Below are positions 46,255 to 57,900 of a stretch of 64,000 bases of DNA, one piece after another. The notes beneath the pieces were generated by a model. That model was not told where the DNA came from. It was given only the letters and a program-made list of their open reading frames with translations, and made no database searches. The stretch's first letter is position 1, and each line of letters begins with the position of its first letter. The position numbers were made by a program, and so were the translations under genes. Origin of the DNA: Xanthostigma xanthostigma (taxonomy: Eukaryota > Arthropoda > Insecta > Raphidioptera > Raphidiidae); the NCBI GenBank assembly GCA_963575645.1, contig OY754467.1, forward strand, positions 32,423,108 through 32,487,107. The letters run 5' to 3'.

Positions 46255-46689
46255 CAGTGGTACCTCGACATACGAGTTTAATTCGTTCCGCAACCTTACT
46301 CGTATCTCGAAGCAAATTTCCCCATACAAAACAATTGAACTACCATTAATCCGTTCCAACCCCCAAAATGTCACCCCAGTTTGAATAATAAAAGACAAAT
46401 ATTTATTGTACAAAGCAAAAAAGAGAATGTAAAGAAATAAATTAGATATTATCCTCACTGGTCTTTGCCTTTTTCGCTACATTTTTCTCGCTTTCACCTG
46501 TAGGCCGTTTAGAAAAAAACATGTCCAAGGAGGTTTGCTTCTTCCTCCCTCTCAGAATGTTCCGGGAATGAGTTAGGCAAGTGTCATTAAACCTGCTAAA
46601 CCGAACTCGTATCTCGAATTTCGGTCGTAACTCAAAGCAAAAAATCACTCGCTCGTATCTCGAAAAACTCGTATGTCGAGGTACCACTG
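46255..46689 (-). mobile_element. Pogo/Tigger-type deleted transposon with transposase C-terminus
   Basis: Perfect 22-bp ends start cagtggtacctcgacatacg and are inverted at the other side, with TA at 46253-46254 and 46690-46691. A minus-strand frame (46442-46711) ends with RGRKKQTSLDMFFSKRP and a Lys/Glu-rich tail. QTSLDMFF fits the PCNA-interacting (PIP-box) pattern QxxLxxFF, which is known at the C-terminus of pogo transposases. The DDE domain is absent, so this is an internally deleted copy. Confidence 0.8.
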
Positions 46690-47100
46690 TATAAGTTTGC
46701 AACTTTTTCACTTAAATTTCAAGTTCAATTTAAACCTCAATTCAGATGTTGGTAGTTACAAAAAGCGTGGCTTAAAATCTAAGTACCTACAGGCCAAACA
46801 TGAATTTAAATAATGAACATTGTTTTGCAATTAATTTTATGTCATTTCGAACAGTACCTCTCTGAAATTTTATGTTGAAATTTAAAATAAGATACTGCAA
46901 TCTTGTCTTTAGACTATTCTCAAAATAGTCTCAAAGAAAGCGCTTATACAGTCTGAAATAACCCTATTGAAGTCTGATATAATGTTTAAAATATATTAAT
47001 TTTTTTTTAATACAAAACATAAATCAGGAGCAAAAATATTCTCGTTCAGAAAATAAAATAATGGAATGTTAACGTACATCATGCAGAATGTTTATAAAAT

Positions 47101-47588
47101 TTAGTTGATTGATTCCAATTCTGGAGGTATGTGTATTTTGTTTGCAGCAGCAAATTTCTTCAACGCTTCATATTTGGATTTTAAAACTGTAACTTCATCT
47201 CGCATTCTTAAATTGGATTCTTGCATGTCTTCCATATCATGCCATTCTCTTGTTTTCACGCTTTCTAACTCATCTTTTTGCTCAATTCGTTTAACACGAC
47301 ACGACGCAGCATAACCACGATTTTTTAATGTACGTCTGCGTTGTTTCATACGAACAATTTCATCTCTAGTTAAGCCTCGCAACTTCAATTGACGATTTAA
47401 ATCGCGTACAGAAATTGATACCAATTCATCGTCAGATATGTCTAGAACAGGACCTGGTGACAGTGGTGTCTACGAAAAATTGTATTTACCAATATTAATG
47501 CAAAAATCAGGATTGATAAAATATGTCAACATGAATTATTATAGCTTACCAAATTTCTGCGATCAATTTTCTTTCCGTCGTGCGGCAT
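47101..47588 (-). CDS. maf-S: Small Maf bZIP transcription factor, complete, 2 exons
   Basis: Exon 1 47588-47550 ([13 protein letters not shown]) and exon 2 47469-47101 join in frame to 135 aa. Features in order: a short acidic [14 protein letters not shown] start of the extended homology region; the Maf DNA-contact region [20 protein letters not shown]; the basic motif [12 protein letters not shown]; and a leucine-zipper coiled coil ending near [19 protein letters not shown]. There is no transactivation domain, as expected for MafF/G/K-type proteins. Small Mafs bind MARE/ARE sites as homodimers or as partners of CNC factors (Nrf2/Cnc) in oxidative and xenobiotic responses. Head to head with the DUF4485-like gene, 367 bp apart. 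Confidence 0.95.
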
Positions 47589-47955
47589 TTTGCTACCCAA
47601 ATACTAAAAAATGACGCAATTTTACGACGCACAATGTATCTTTTCGATAAAACTTGCAAGTCATCATCACAGAACACTAGTTTTCCACGATCCTACTCAA
47701 CCTGTCATTATGACATATACTGCTATGGCCAGAGAACATACGCTATGGCTCATAGACATGTCCATGCTATGGCTATAGTAATTTAGTATACTAGCCGTTT
47801 CGAAAACATCAAAACCAACAAACAAAAACATGTCTAGTGACCAGGGATTCTAAAACTGTCTTTAGTTGAAAAGAAAAAAATGAGCGCTGTGTTCAAAATC
47901 TTTGTTGCTCAAGACAGATTTAAATTAAAATTAAGCTTTAAGTATATATTAAAGA
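47589..47955. promoter_or_regulatory. Divergent intergenic region between small Maf and DUF4485-like gene
   Basis: 367 bp separate the two start codons. A repeated ctatggc motif (gctatggccagagaacatac, gctatggctcatag, gctatggctatag) lies at about 47720-47775. Function not determined; both promoters must start near here. Confidence 0.4.
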
Positions 47956-48523
47956 ATGGCTACAAAAGATAATCAAGAATTTAAAAATGCTTTGCGAGAC
48001 ATTGCTTATCATGCTGTTAAAATGACAAGTCCATATGGTATGAATAAAATATTACTTTTATTTTTAAAGAACAATTTTACATGAATTATTTTTTTAGATA
48101 GAGTTCGCTGTACAGAATGGGTGAGAAAATTGGCAGGTCTACCTGACGATGACTTAGAAATGAGCAAATTACGCAATGAATATATACAATTTTTAAGAAT
48201 TCAAGTTCGTAATAGTTTTCTACACGGTCCTTTTAAGAACCCACCTCCTGAAGAAAAAAATCTAGCCCCGCTCGCAGAATGTTTAGGAAATTTAATAGCA
48301 ACACAGGTAACTTTTTGTTAGTTATATTGACCTTAGCTGTTAAACACAGCCTCTTATTTAAAACCTATCTTTTAAGATTCCATACTTACCTCGGACAGGA
48401 CCAATCGCACCGATTTTACATCATAGATCACCAGACGGACGAGCTTACGTATCTGCAAAACAAATCCCAGGAGGTGGAGTGTTTTGTTATTTAGCTGTAA
48501 CGCCAGACGGTTTCGAGGCATAA
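47956..48523 (+). CDS. DUF4485-like small protein, 3 exons, function unknown
   Basis: Exons 47956-48037, 48098-48306 and 48377-48523, with GT-AG junctions in frame, give 145 aa. The first 97 residues have the pattern RCxxWVRKL ... LRNEYIQFLRIQVRNSFLHGPFKNPPPEE ... LAPL. I recognise this from the DUF4485 domain, for example at the N-terminus of the centrosomal protein CEP112, but here it stands alone. The last 48 residues (IPYLPRTGPIAPILHHRSPD ... GGGVFCYLAVTPDGFEA) are not familiar. No signal peptide or membrane segment. Its 3' end faces the 3' end of Hrs, 420 bp away. Domain assignment is from memory. Confidence 0.8.
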
Positions 48524-48942
48524 AATTATTATATCAACTTTTTGTATGCTTTATTTAAATTATGATAAATACAATACTTTTAAATGTTTTCGTAATTGAA
48601 CTGCGCAAATAATTAAGCTTTCCTTTTATTTGAAACACAAATAACAGTTGTTGTCAACGATATTCTTCTCCTTCCACACTAAAGCCAGTAAGTAAAAAAA
48701 CCTGCAAAATCTGTTTGTCTGCGTACTAATGTGGCTATAAAATTAACAAAACCAATTTACTTGTTGGGAAATATCAATTCGATTTAAAATGCGTTACAAA
48801 AATCCCGAAAATTTTATTTTAATTTTATAAGCTATGGTCGTTAATCGAGCAACAAATTAGTTGTATTACGTTGCACATAAAAATATTATTTGGCATAGTT
48901 ACAGTAGATTATTATGATATATAATATACAAGGACATCTAAT

Positions 48943-51900
48943 TCAATCAAAACTGATCAATTCAGCTGTTTGATTTTGGGGACTTTCTTCTGTTGTTTCG
49001 GACTCAGATTTATTTGCTTGATTCGGATCCTTCTGTGAATTTTGTTGTGACGGACCTAGCTGTTGTATTCCCTGTGACATAGATCCAGACTGCTGCATTC
49101 CGGGGGGTGGCCTTGAACCTGTTGCCGAATTTTGTTGGCCAATTTGAGCTGGGTACGGAGGCATAGGTTGAGGTGGTCCTTGAGGTCCCATTTGCTGTGG
49201 ATTCCCTTGAGGACCTAACTGTTGAGGTGGTCCTTGCAATCCCATTTGCATAGTTGAGCCTTGCGGTATCATTTGTTGAGGTGGTTTCATATTCATTATA
49301 GCAATGGGTATACCGGGAGGTCCTTGCTGTTGTGGATTTACGTTCGGCAAAGTCATTCCTGACTGAGCTTGTGGAGGCATTTGCTGCATTTGTTGAGGTG
49401 GACCTTGCATCATTGCACCAGGAGGTGGCGGAATCATTGACGGCGCGCCCATATGCATTTGTCCTCCTGTATACTGAGGATATCCTTGATACTGTGCCGG
49501 CGGAGCAGCAGAGACAGGATATGCTCCGGCAGGATTTGCACCGTGTACCGGTGAACCTAAATAAGTTGGGCCCATGGAAGGATATTGGGGACCCATAAAA
49601 TATTGTTGTTTTTGTTGTTCTTGACGCATTTGCATTTCACGTTCTTGTTCCTAAAACAAAGAAGACACTTTAAGATCAGTCAGGCATCAGAAAACACTTT
49701 GATAAGTGGTAACAAAATACTCTCTATTGTCATACTTTTTGGCATTTCCCAAATGAGTTGTGTAACTCCAAAGCTATTTAGTTTAAGATTTTACTGTTTT
49801 CTAGATACAAATACTAGAAATATTAACACAGAACGTAAAAATGAGGATTATTTATATACTTTTATTCTATACTGAGCATAGAAATAAAATCGCAATCGAA
49901 CCATTAGGATGCAAACATATACTTCTGTCTTTTTACGCCGTAAGCATTGGGCAAAGCAAGCACGGGGGACCCGGCTTAAGAAATTTCTAATTTGCTCCCT
50001 CCTGAGCCAAAATCTGTGTACCCACATGTTAACGTCATAGAAAAAGACAAAGTTTTTGAAACAGAGATACTTTATTCAGTTTGAATGCAAGTACATCAAC
50101 CAATCCTACCGTCAGAAAAATCAGGGAATTACATCAAAGAAAGAGACGCACATATATTTTCGATACGCTTTCTTCGTATAGTAAATTATTCAATATATGG
50201 GATTACTTATATAAAAGTTCGTTAACTATGTATTTTCAGTAATATCACACTTCTAATAATCGAACACTTATAGGTAGTTATTGAGCTTGTTCTGTATTTG
50301 AAAAATATCTACCTGAATACGCTGCAAAGCCAATTGTCTTTGATACTGCAGGTATTCTTGTTTTTTCTTACGCATAATCTCAAGTTTATGAGCCATTTGT
50401 AATTGTCTTTGACGTTCCGCTTCTTCCGCAACTCGTCTCATTTTTTCGCGATGTTCGTCACGTAATGCGTCCAAAGCTGCCCTTGCGTCTTTCACTTGAG
50501 TCAATTTATCCTATATGAATTATTTTGAACAACATATTAGTTATTATCAAATAAAAGTAAAAGCAATTCCTTCTCAAATACACATCTCTCAGTTCACTTT
50601 TCAATCTACCCATGATCTGAGCCTATACAGCGTCTATCCAACCTACCCAATCCTTTGTTATACAGTATGTAAACACGTGGTGCACATAGGGAAATTAACA
50701 TTGGGAAAAAATGACTGGATCAGAGTGAGCCTTGAAATCTCGTTTTTCAATTTGACAGCTGATAATATTCTTTTGCAAAATGAATGTGTATACTACCGAA
50801 GAAAATATTCAAATGATTACAACATAATAGGACTTTTTTTATTAATCGGACATTAAATTCCCAAAAATACTTAAATATGGTGCGAGATCAAATATCTCCG
50901 CCTATTCGTGTTGAACCTAAAGATATTGGATTGGGTCACTGATTTACCGACGCGCATACGTCGTACCAGTCAGACAATTTTTGAATGAAATGTTTCCAAA
51001 CAGATGGAGTTGTTTTTTTGTTTTATTTTTGTACAAAAAATTAAAATAATGATTTATAAGAGCTTTTTATTATTAAAAAAGCCAAGTAAAATAAAAATAA
51101 ATCAAAATTAAATAGAAATCCTCAAGATTAGCACGATAATTCAATAGAAATAACAATTAATGCAGTCATGGCTAACTCTGATCCAAGTATTTTTTCCCAA
51201 TGCTAATTTCCCTATGTGCACCTTACGCGTTTACATACTGTATGAATGATTGTAAATTATAGACGCTCGATACCTGGAGACATAATTGTCTTTAAAACAA
51301 ATAAGAAACAAGTACCTATTCATGTTGGGTAAATTTTTTAATTATTTCAGAAACATAAATTTGTTTACTTGCTAAAAACAGCCTTTTGAAACTTGCGACC
51401 TTGAGAGGACACAACTACCTTGTCTCTTGTCCATTCGCTCGACATAGTTGTTTACCTCTGTTTCATATTCAATTCCATTCAATCAATACTTTTCAGACAT
51501 GTTGTTTCTCAACGCGATCGTTTTTGAACAAAGTTAATTTTAAGGAGGTTGATCCGTTACAGTCCCAATCAAAAGTAAGTCGAATTCTAAATGGAAACTT
51601 TTCCATAATAAATTTTTACAAAAGGTTATAAGTCGATGATACCAACAAATTATTGTCATAAAGGCATAAATAAACATTTTTTTAATATTAATTAATTATT
51701 GCACATACCGCTAAACTAGCGGTATGTGCTTTATTATCGCTTTGTGCGTCAGAGCTGACTTTCGTTCATATATGAAATTATATCTAAGTTAATTTCACAC
51801 GAAATCCATTCAAATTGAAGCTTTTTGAAAAGAGGAGATTCTAATCTATACAATAAAACCATTTTTAAATCAATTTGAGTTCATAAATACTATTAAAATT

Positions 51901-54900
51901 GTAATTGAAAATCACAAACAGCAGTTGTCGGTTGGTCTGTACGTATGTACGTACGTATGTACGTCACGACTCTACAGATCGCAATTTTGGTCGGATTGCC
52001 TTGGGTTATATTTTATTCACTTTGTTTACTATCAGACCAGAACCCTATTTAAATTCACTAAAATGTGTTCAGTAGTTTAATTTTTATAAACAGTTTTATT
52101 TTTTATTATTTTTGACAGCTAAAAGTTTAAAAACAATTTGTAAATATAGTGTAATCCATAAAACAAGTGCTACACTTGTATACCGTGATAACACCACTTC
52201 CGTATTAGGCCGCCGTGGCGCAATGGTTATGCCGTTGGATCGCCAAGGGCAAGGTCCTGGGTTCGATTCCTTACGAAACCATTGATATTTTTTTTCTTTT
52301 TTTTCTTTTTATTTTGTTTTATTTTATTCCACTTGATATTAATTATATATTATATTATGTATAGTTCTTAATTTTTTTTATTTTTGCAAACTTAAAAAAA
52401 AAATTTTTTCAATTTATTTCTTTAAATTTTTAAATCTTTTTAAATTTATTAAAAATATTTTTTAATTGTTATTTTTTTATCATACAGTGGAAAACTTGCG
52501 GGATGTGCACTTTTGGTTTTGCCAACTATTTCAGTATTTTACTTAATGAACTGACTTTTGAATTTTTTGTACAAAGTTAGGTTAGAAAAAATAAATTTAT
52601 GTAAATATCTGTATTTTACATATTTCTTGCAGTAAATAATTAGAAATAGAAATTAGAACTAATAAAAATTAAAATTAAATCATTAAAAAGTTGAAAATTC
52701 AGTTAAAATTGTCAAGAATAAAAGTCCATAATGGAAAAGTGCTAAGGTTTAATAATTTTTTTTATTGATTAAAAGTCTCCTAATTAAATTGGAAAAAATA
52801 TTAAAATATGCGTAAGACATCGATGCTTTACAGTTTACATAGTTAGTTTTCGGAACTGCTGACATTATTTGGTTATTTGCAAAAAAATAAAATGTACCGT
52901 TTGCATGCTAGGTTGACATTTTTTCCATAAGACTACATGTAAAAGTTTTTTTTAATTTTTAACTTTATAAATCTCCTAATGATTTTGGATTTTTTACAGA
53001 AAATTTTGTCATAAAAAAATCTATTAAAAAAACTTTATTTCAGATTTTCTTCATTATCTTCGTAAAACGGCTCAACCTCCTTAAATGAAAAAAAGAAAAA
53101 TCGTACCTGTAAGCCTTCATATCTAAGTCGTTCATCATCTGTTTGTTGGATGTATCGCAAAAGTCTTGAATGCATCGCCGTAATGTTCATAAACAGAGGT
53201 TGCACGCTACTATCGTTGGCAATAGAACGGCCACGACTTGAATTTATTTTCATTCGATTCACAAAAATTTCCACCTATTTAAAAGTTTTTCAAAATTAAA
53301 ATAGTTACGGTAATTTTTTTCAATACACCATTCAATTTACGTCAGATCACACGTATCACTATTCCAGTGTCACATCCCAACCAGCAAAGTTATTTTATAA
53401 TTTGATGGTTCTGCAACTGTTTTGTTTTATTGGTATTTTATTATTACTTCCAAATTGCTAATTGATTATATTAGACGTGCAATGAACACTATTCTGTTGT
53501 AGGCGGCTGAAGTGTTTTATAAATTTGTCATCAAAACGTTTATATAATACAGTTATAAAATATGATATAAAACAGTCACAAAATTATCGTAGAAATGCTT
53601 TTATGAACACCTTATATAACAAATCAAACTATAAAATTAAATTGTTTTATAGGGGCTTTTTAGTACATTTCGGCAACATTTTATTTCCCTTATAAATATA
53701 TTTTAAAATAATTTTAAAGTTCCTTCCTGTGGCTTCAAAAAATAGTTTTATTGAAGTGCCTTTGAAAACAATTTTGTTTTTAAATGTAAATTGTGATTTT
53801 AGAGATCACTTTAAAACTATTTTATAGTACGATATTTTTACTACAATATGAAAACAATAACAAATTTCTTATAAAATTAAATTGTTCCCGTGAATATACA
53901 TTTGCTGTCGCTAACTACATAATAAGTATATTTGGGAAAAGCCAGCTGACGTTTATCGTAGAGGTTAGGTGACATAGTTTTTGTCAGTTTTGGCTAACGT
54001 AAGAAATAATAAACAAATAAAATGTCTAATATAGGGCACTGGAAGAAAATTAAGAAAAGTTGTGCTTTTCGAAGAAGGTTAAAAATATGATAAGTAGTAA
54101 TAAGAACATTAATGTTGGCAATGATAAAACAGTGGAATCCACTAACATTATCAATAGTGCTTCAAATCCAACATCAGTATGCGAAAGTACTTTTACATTT
54201 GCTAATGCAAGTACCATTAATGTATTAGAAACGGAAAAACAACAGCAAAACACTGTCACTCGTTTTATATTTGCCGGTATTACATTTACCACTAAATAGA
54301 AACAGATTTATCATAAAATAGATAAAATACAGCAAGAGTAAATCACTTATTTTATAAGAGTCGCCGAAAAGTTGTCTATTAGCGAAAATGTTGCCAACTA
54401 GCAATATAGGTACTCTCGATAATGTAAACAACAATCAGATGTTTCCAGGGAGCGGCGGAGGAGTCTGGTCAGAGAAATTGACAGGGCTGTATTTTAATTT
54501 AAGTACTTTGTATAATGTTTTTCTTGTTTGATGCAGTATAACAGTATTGTATAGTAAAAAATATTTATGTATAAATCTGTTGTTAGGGCAGGTTTGGGAT
54601 CGGTAGGTACTTAGCGAATCTCGTTATTGTTATTGGCCACAGGATGTTTATAGACATCATCTACTTTGCTATTCTTGCTTAAATGAAAAATAATTATTTA
54701 TTCTAGGCTATAATTAATATTAAGCACCTATATCTGCTAACATATTTGCATTAATGAAATAGAAACACAACGCAATAATAAAATTTTTGAAGTCACCAGT
54801 TGAGGTAGATAAAATAATTAAATCAAACAATAATACCTATTTATTCTAATTTATACCTAATACCTATTCACTTTTTTATTACTTTCATAGACTTTTGGGC

Positions 54901-57900
54901 AAGAAATATACAGTATTTTTGTCTTTTTCATAATTTCTTTTAACCAGAATGGTTGTCACGACGCGCGACGTAAGGAAAGGTAATACTTAAGAATTTATAT
55001 TAGAACCAATAATATTTAAATAACCTTTAAAAACTATAGGTACCTATCTTGTAAAAAATATATATGGGAAAGTAAATAGTTTATATATCTTCAATAAAGA
55101 TGAATTTTTTTGTTTCTTTTTGTTACTTTCCCGACCCCCACTAATGGAAGGGAAGGAATTGTGATCGTACGCGGAAAAAACAATTAGATAACGACGGATA
55201 TATCCGATTTAACGTCCTCTAAGACGATTAAGACCATTTCCAGAAAAATGTCTGTGTGTCTATCTGTGTGTTTTATTTCTTGATCCGATTGAATTGAAAT
55301 TTGGTACATGGGTATAGTTATAGCCTGCCATGATCTCAATAGTTTTAGGCTGTTACTTGCCAGGAAAATATGGTGGTAACTCAACAGATTTTTTTATATC
55401 TTTAAAATAGGCACACTTCCCTAAGAAAAAATACTGCTTTAAAAGCAGTCCGGCCCTGTGTCGCAATATCATCTGGTAAAGCAAAATATTTTTTAAATGT
55501 TTTATAAAGATTGCGTAAAAGCTTAATTACATTAAAATGCTTGCTGTTGGTACAAAATTATTTTATAGAAAAACGCCATTTTAAAATGGCAACATTCAGA
55601 ACCATCAAAATGGGTTGAGTTGAAAATACTAAATATTGCATGTATATTAATACTTACAGCCGGTAAATACGTAAAAAGTACAAAATAATTATGCCAAGAA
55701 CAGACTGGAGCAAATTTCTCTGCAGAAAATGATGAAATTGGCAAAGCTAATTTATTTATGATTTAAAAGTTTTTCGTAAAACGTTAATAAATACGGGGCG
55801 CGTTTAAATTTTGTTAGAAATATGCTATATATTTCACGATAAATTTTTCTTTGCAGCAAAAATTTTGGTTTCAGCATCACAAACAATACCTCTAAACATT
55901 ATAAAGTGTAGAAGGTAGAAGTAAAATTACTAAAATGGCTTCGTGTTTCCTTCTTGTAAATACTTGGCGACATTTATTATATTTTCCCTCTGTCTAATAC
56001 AAAATTGCTTCTTGCAACTTTTAGAATAGATTTAAAAAACATTTTTATTCTATTGTAGTGATTTCATGTTGCGTTTTTACTTTATAACGTTTACCTGAAA
56101 CAACTAAAAAGCTTTTATAAAACTGTTGTTTAGTTACTTTATAAAGCTTTAATAAAACTGATTTATAATGTTGCTGTTAAATTCTTCTAAGACCTGCCGA
56201 AATGTTTATAAAATTGTTTTGTAATTGTTACAAAAGGCTTTACAAAATATTAACGGAGACTCAAGTCTTTTATAAAATGGTGCCAATTTTACATTTATAG
56301 CTGTCGTATAAACGCATTGAAAACGTTATTGAGAGTAATGTTGTTTTATAATTTTTTTGTCGAAAACGTTTTCGCAACTATTATAAAATATAAAATTGTT
56401 AGTTGGGATATCACGGTGAATATTTATTATGAAAAAAAAAAATGTTTTATTTAGAGTCAAAATATCCAGAGTAGGGGCGGGCAGTTCTTTTGATCGGCGG
56501 GCCACATAGCTGATGAAAATTTGACCGCGGGCCGGATGGCTGATGAAAATTTCACCGCGGTCCACAAACGTGCAGAAAAAAAGATCCTCACATCCTATTT
56601 CCGCATTAGGAGAGCAAAAAAAAAAGGTCCTCACATTCTATTTCCGCATGTGGGGAGCAAAAAAAAAAAAGTCCCCGCATACTATTTTTCTAAAATTTTC
56701 TAAAATGCTTAGCGGGCCAGATAAAATTGCGCTGCGGGCCAAATCAGGCCCACGGGCCGCCATTTGCCCAGGCCTGATCTAGAGTATGTTTATATTATTT
56801 TTATGTCTACCACAAACCATATGTAATATTTTTATTTGATAAATACTTGCAGCTGTTTTAAAGCACTTAATTAATCAAAATGCTTTAAGATTACACATTT
56901 GTTAGGTCAATCGCGTTTAATGCCCAGTAGGCCAGTGCCTTACTGTACCACAAAGCTGACAAAAATTCAGAACAAAAACTGCCAATATAATTTTTTTAAA
57001 CTGATTTCTCCAAAAAAAAAAAAAGATTGGAGCTGAAACCGGTCGTACAAAACTACAAACTACTCAATATCAAAACGATTGTCAGTCTGGGCGTAATACT
57101 AGGTCCTGACACATTGTGTAATCCGACAACTTCGACTGTATATTATAAAAGTTTTGCAATACCTGCGACTTCAAGGCATTCACAAAATCCTCCATCTCAG
57201 GATCATCTACTTGTTCTTTCTGCGGCGACAAAACTGCACTACTTTTCATTTGTTGTATTGGTGCTGATGGTGACGCTATGCGCCCATCTATAGATGTTTG
57301 TCCTTCATCGTTGGTTTGTCTTTGCTCCCAGTATGAACGGTTTAAGTAGCGAGCTAATTCCGGGCCAACTTCTTCATGAGGGCTTGGACTACGATCCGGA
57401 GGAGGTGGAGAATGGATGCGATTGGAATCTGGTAACATGTGAATTATTCTTCATTTAAAAACATTAAAAAATTGATGACTTATTCCTTGATTGGAAAGAC
57501 GCTCAGTGTAAATAAATTAATTTGTAAAACACACACACACATAAATAGAAGCATGTAAAAGGTGTCCCAACAAGAGCGCCAGATTTAAATTTGCCGCCGT
57601 TTTGTTAATACCAGTTGTACAGACCACGCGATTTAAGAATATGGAGAAGTATTCAAACGAATAACGTTTAATTATCGTAAAAACACATTACATAAAATAT
57701 TTTTAACAAAAAAATTGAACCGACTTCACACTAAAAGTAAAAAATAATTGCGTATTGAAATGTTTTAGAGTCGGTGTCAGCCAAAATGAAATCTATTCCG
57801 AGAACTACACCGACTCCAAAACATTTCAATACGCAATTATTTTTTACTTTTTAGTGTGAAGTCGGTTCAATTTTTTTGTTAAAAATATTTTATTTTTCTC

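Noticed and set aside
52209-52283. Functional tRNA gene
   Set aside because: A and B boxes are present but the anticodon arm has a four-base loop and the acceptor ends do not pair.
54060-54299. 79-80-codon ORFs on both strands
   Set aside because: They lie in a probable decayed transposon and have low-complexity Asn/Thr composition; not claimed as a gene.
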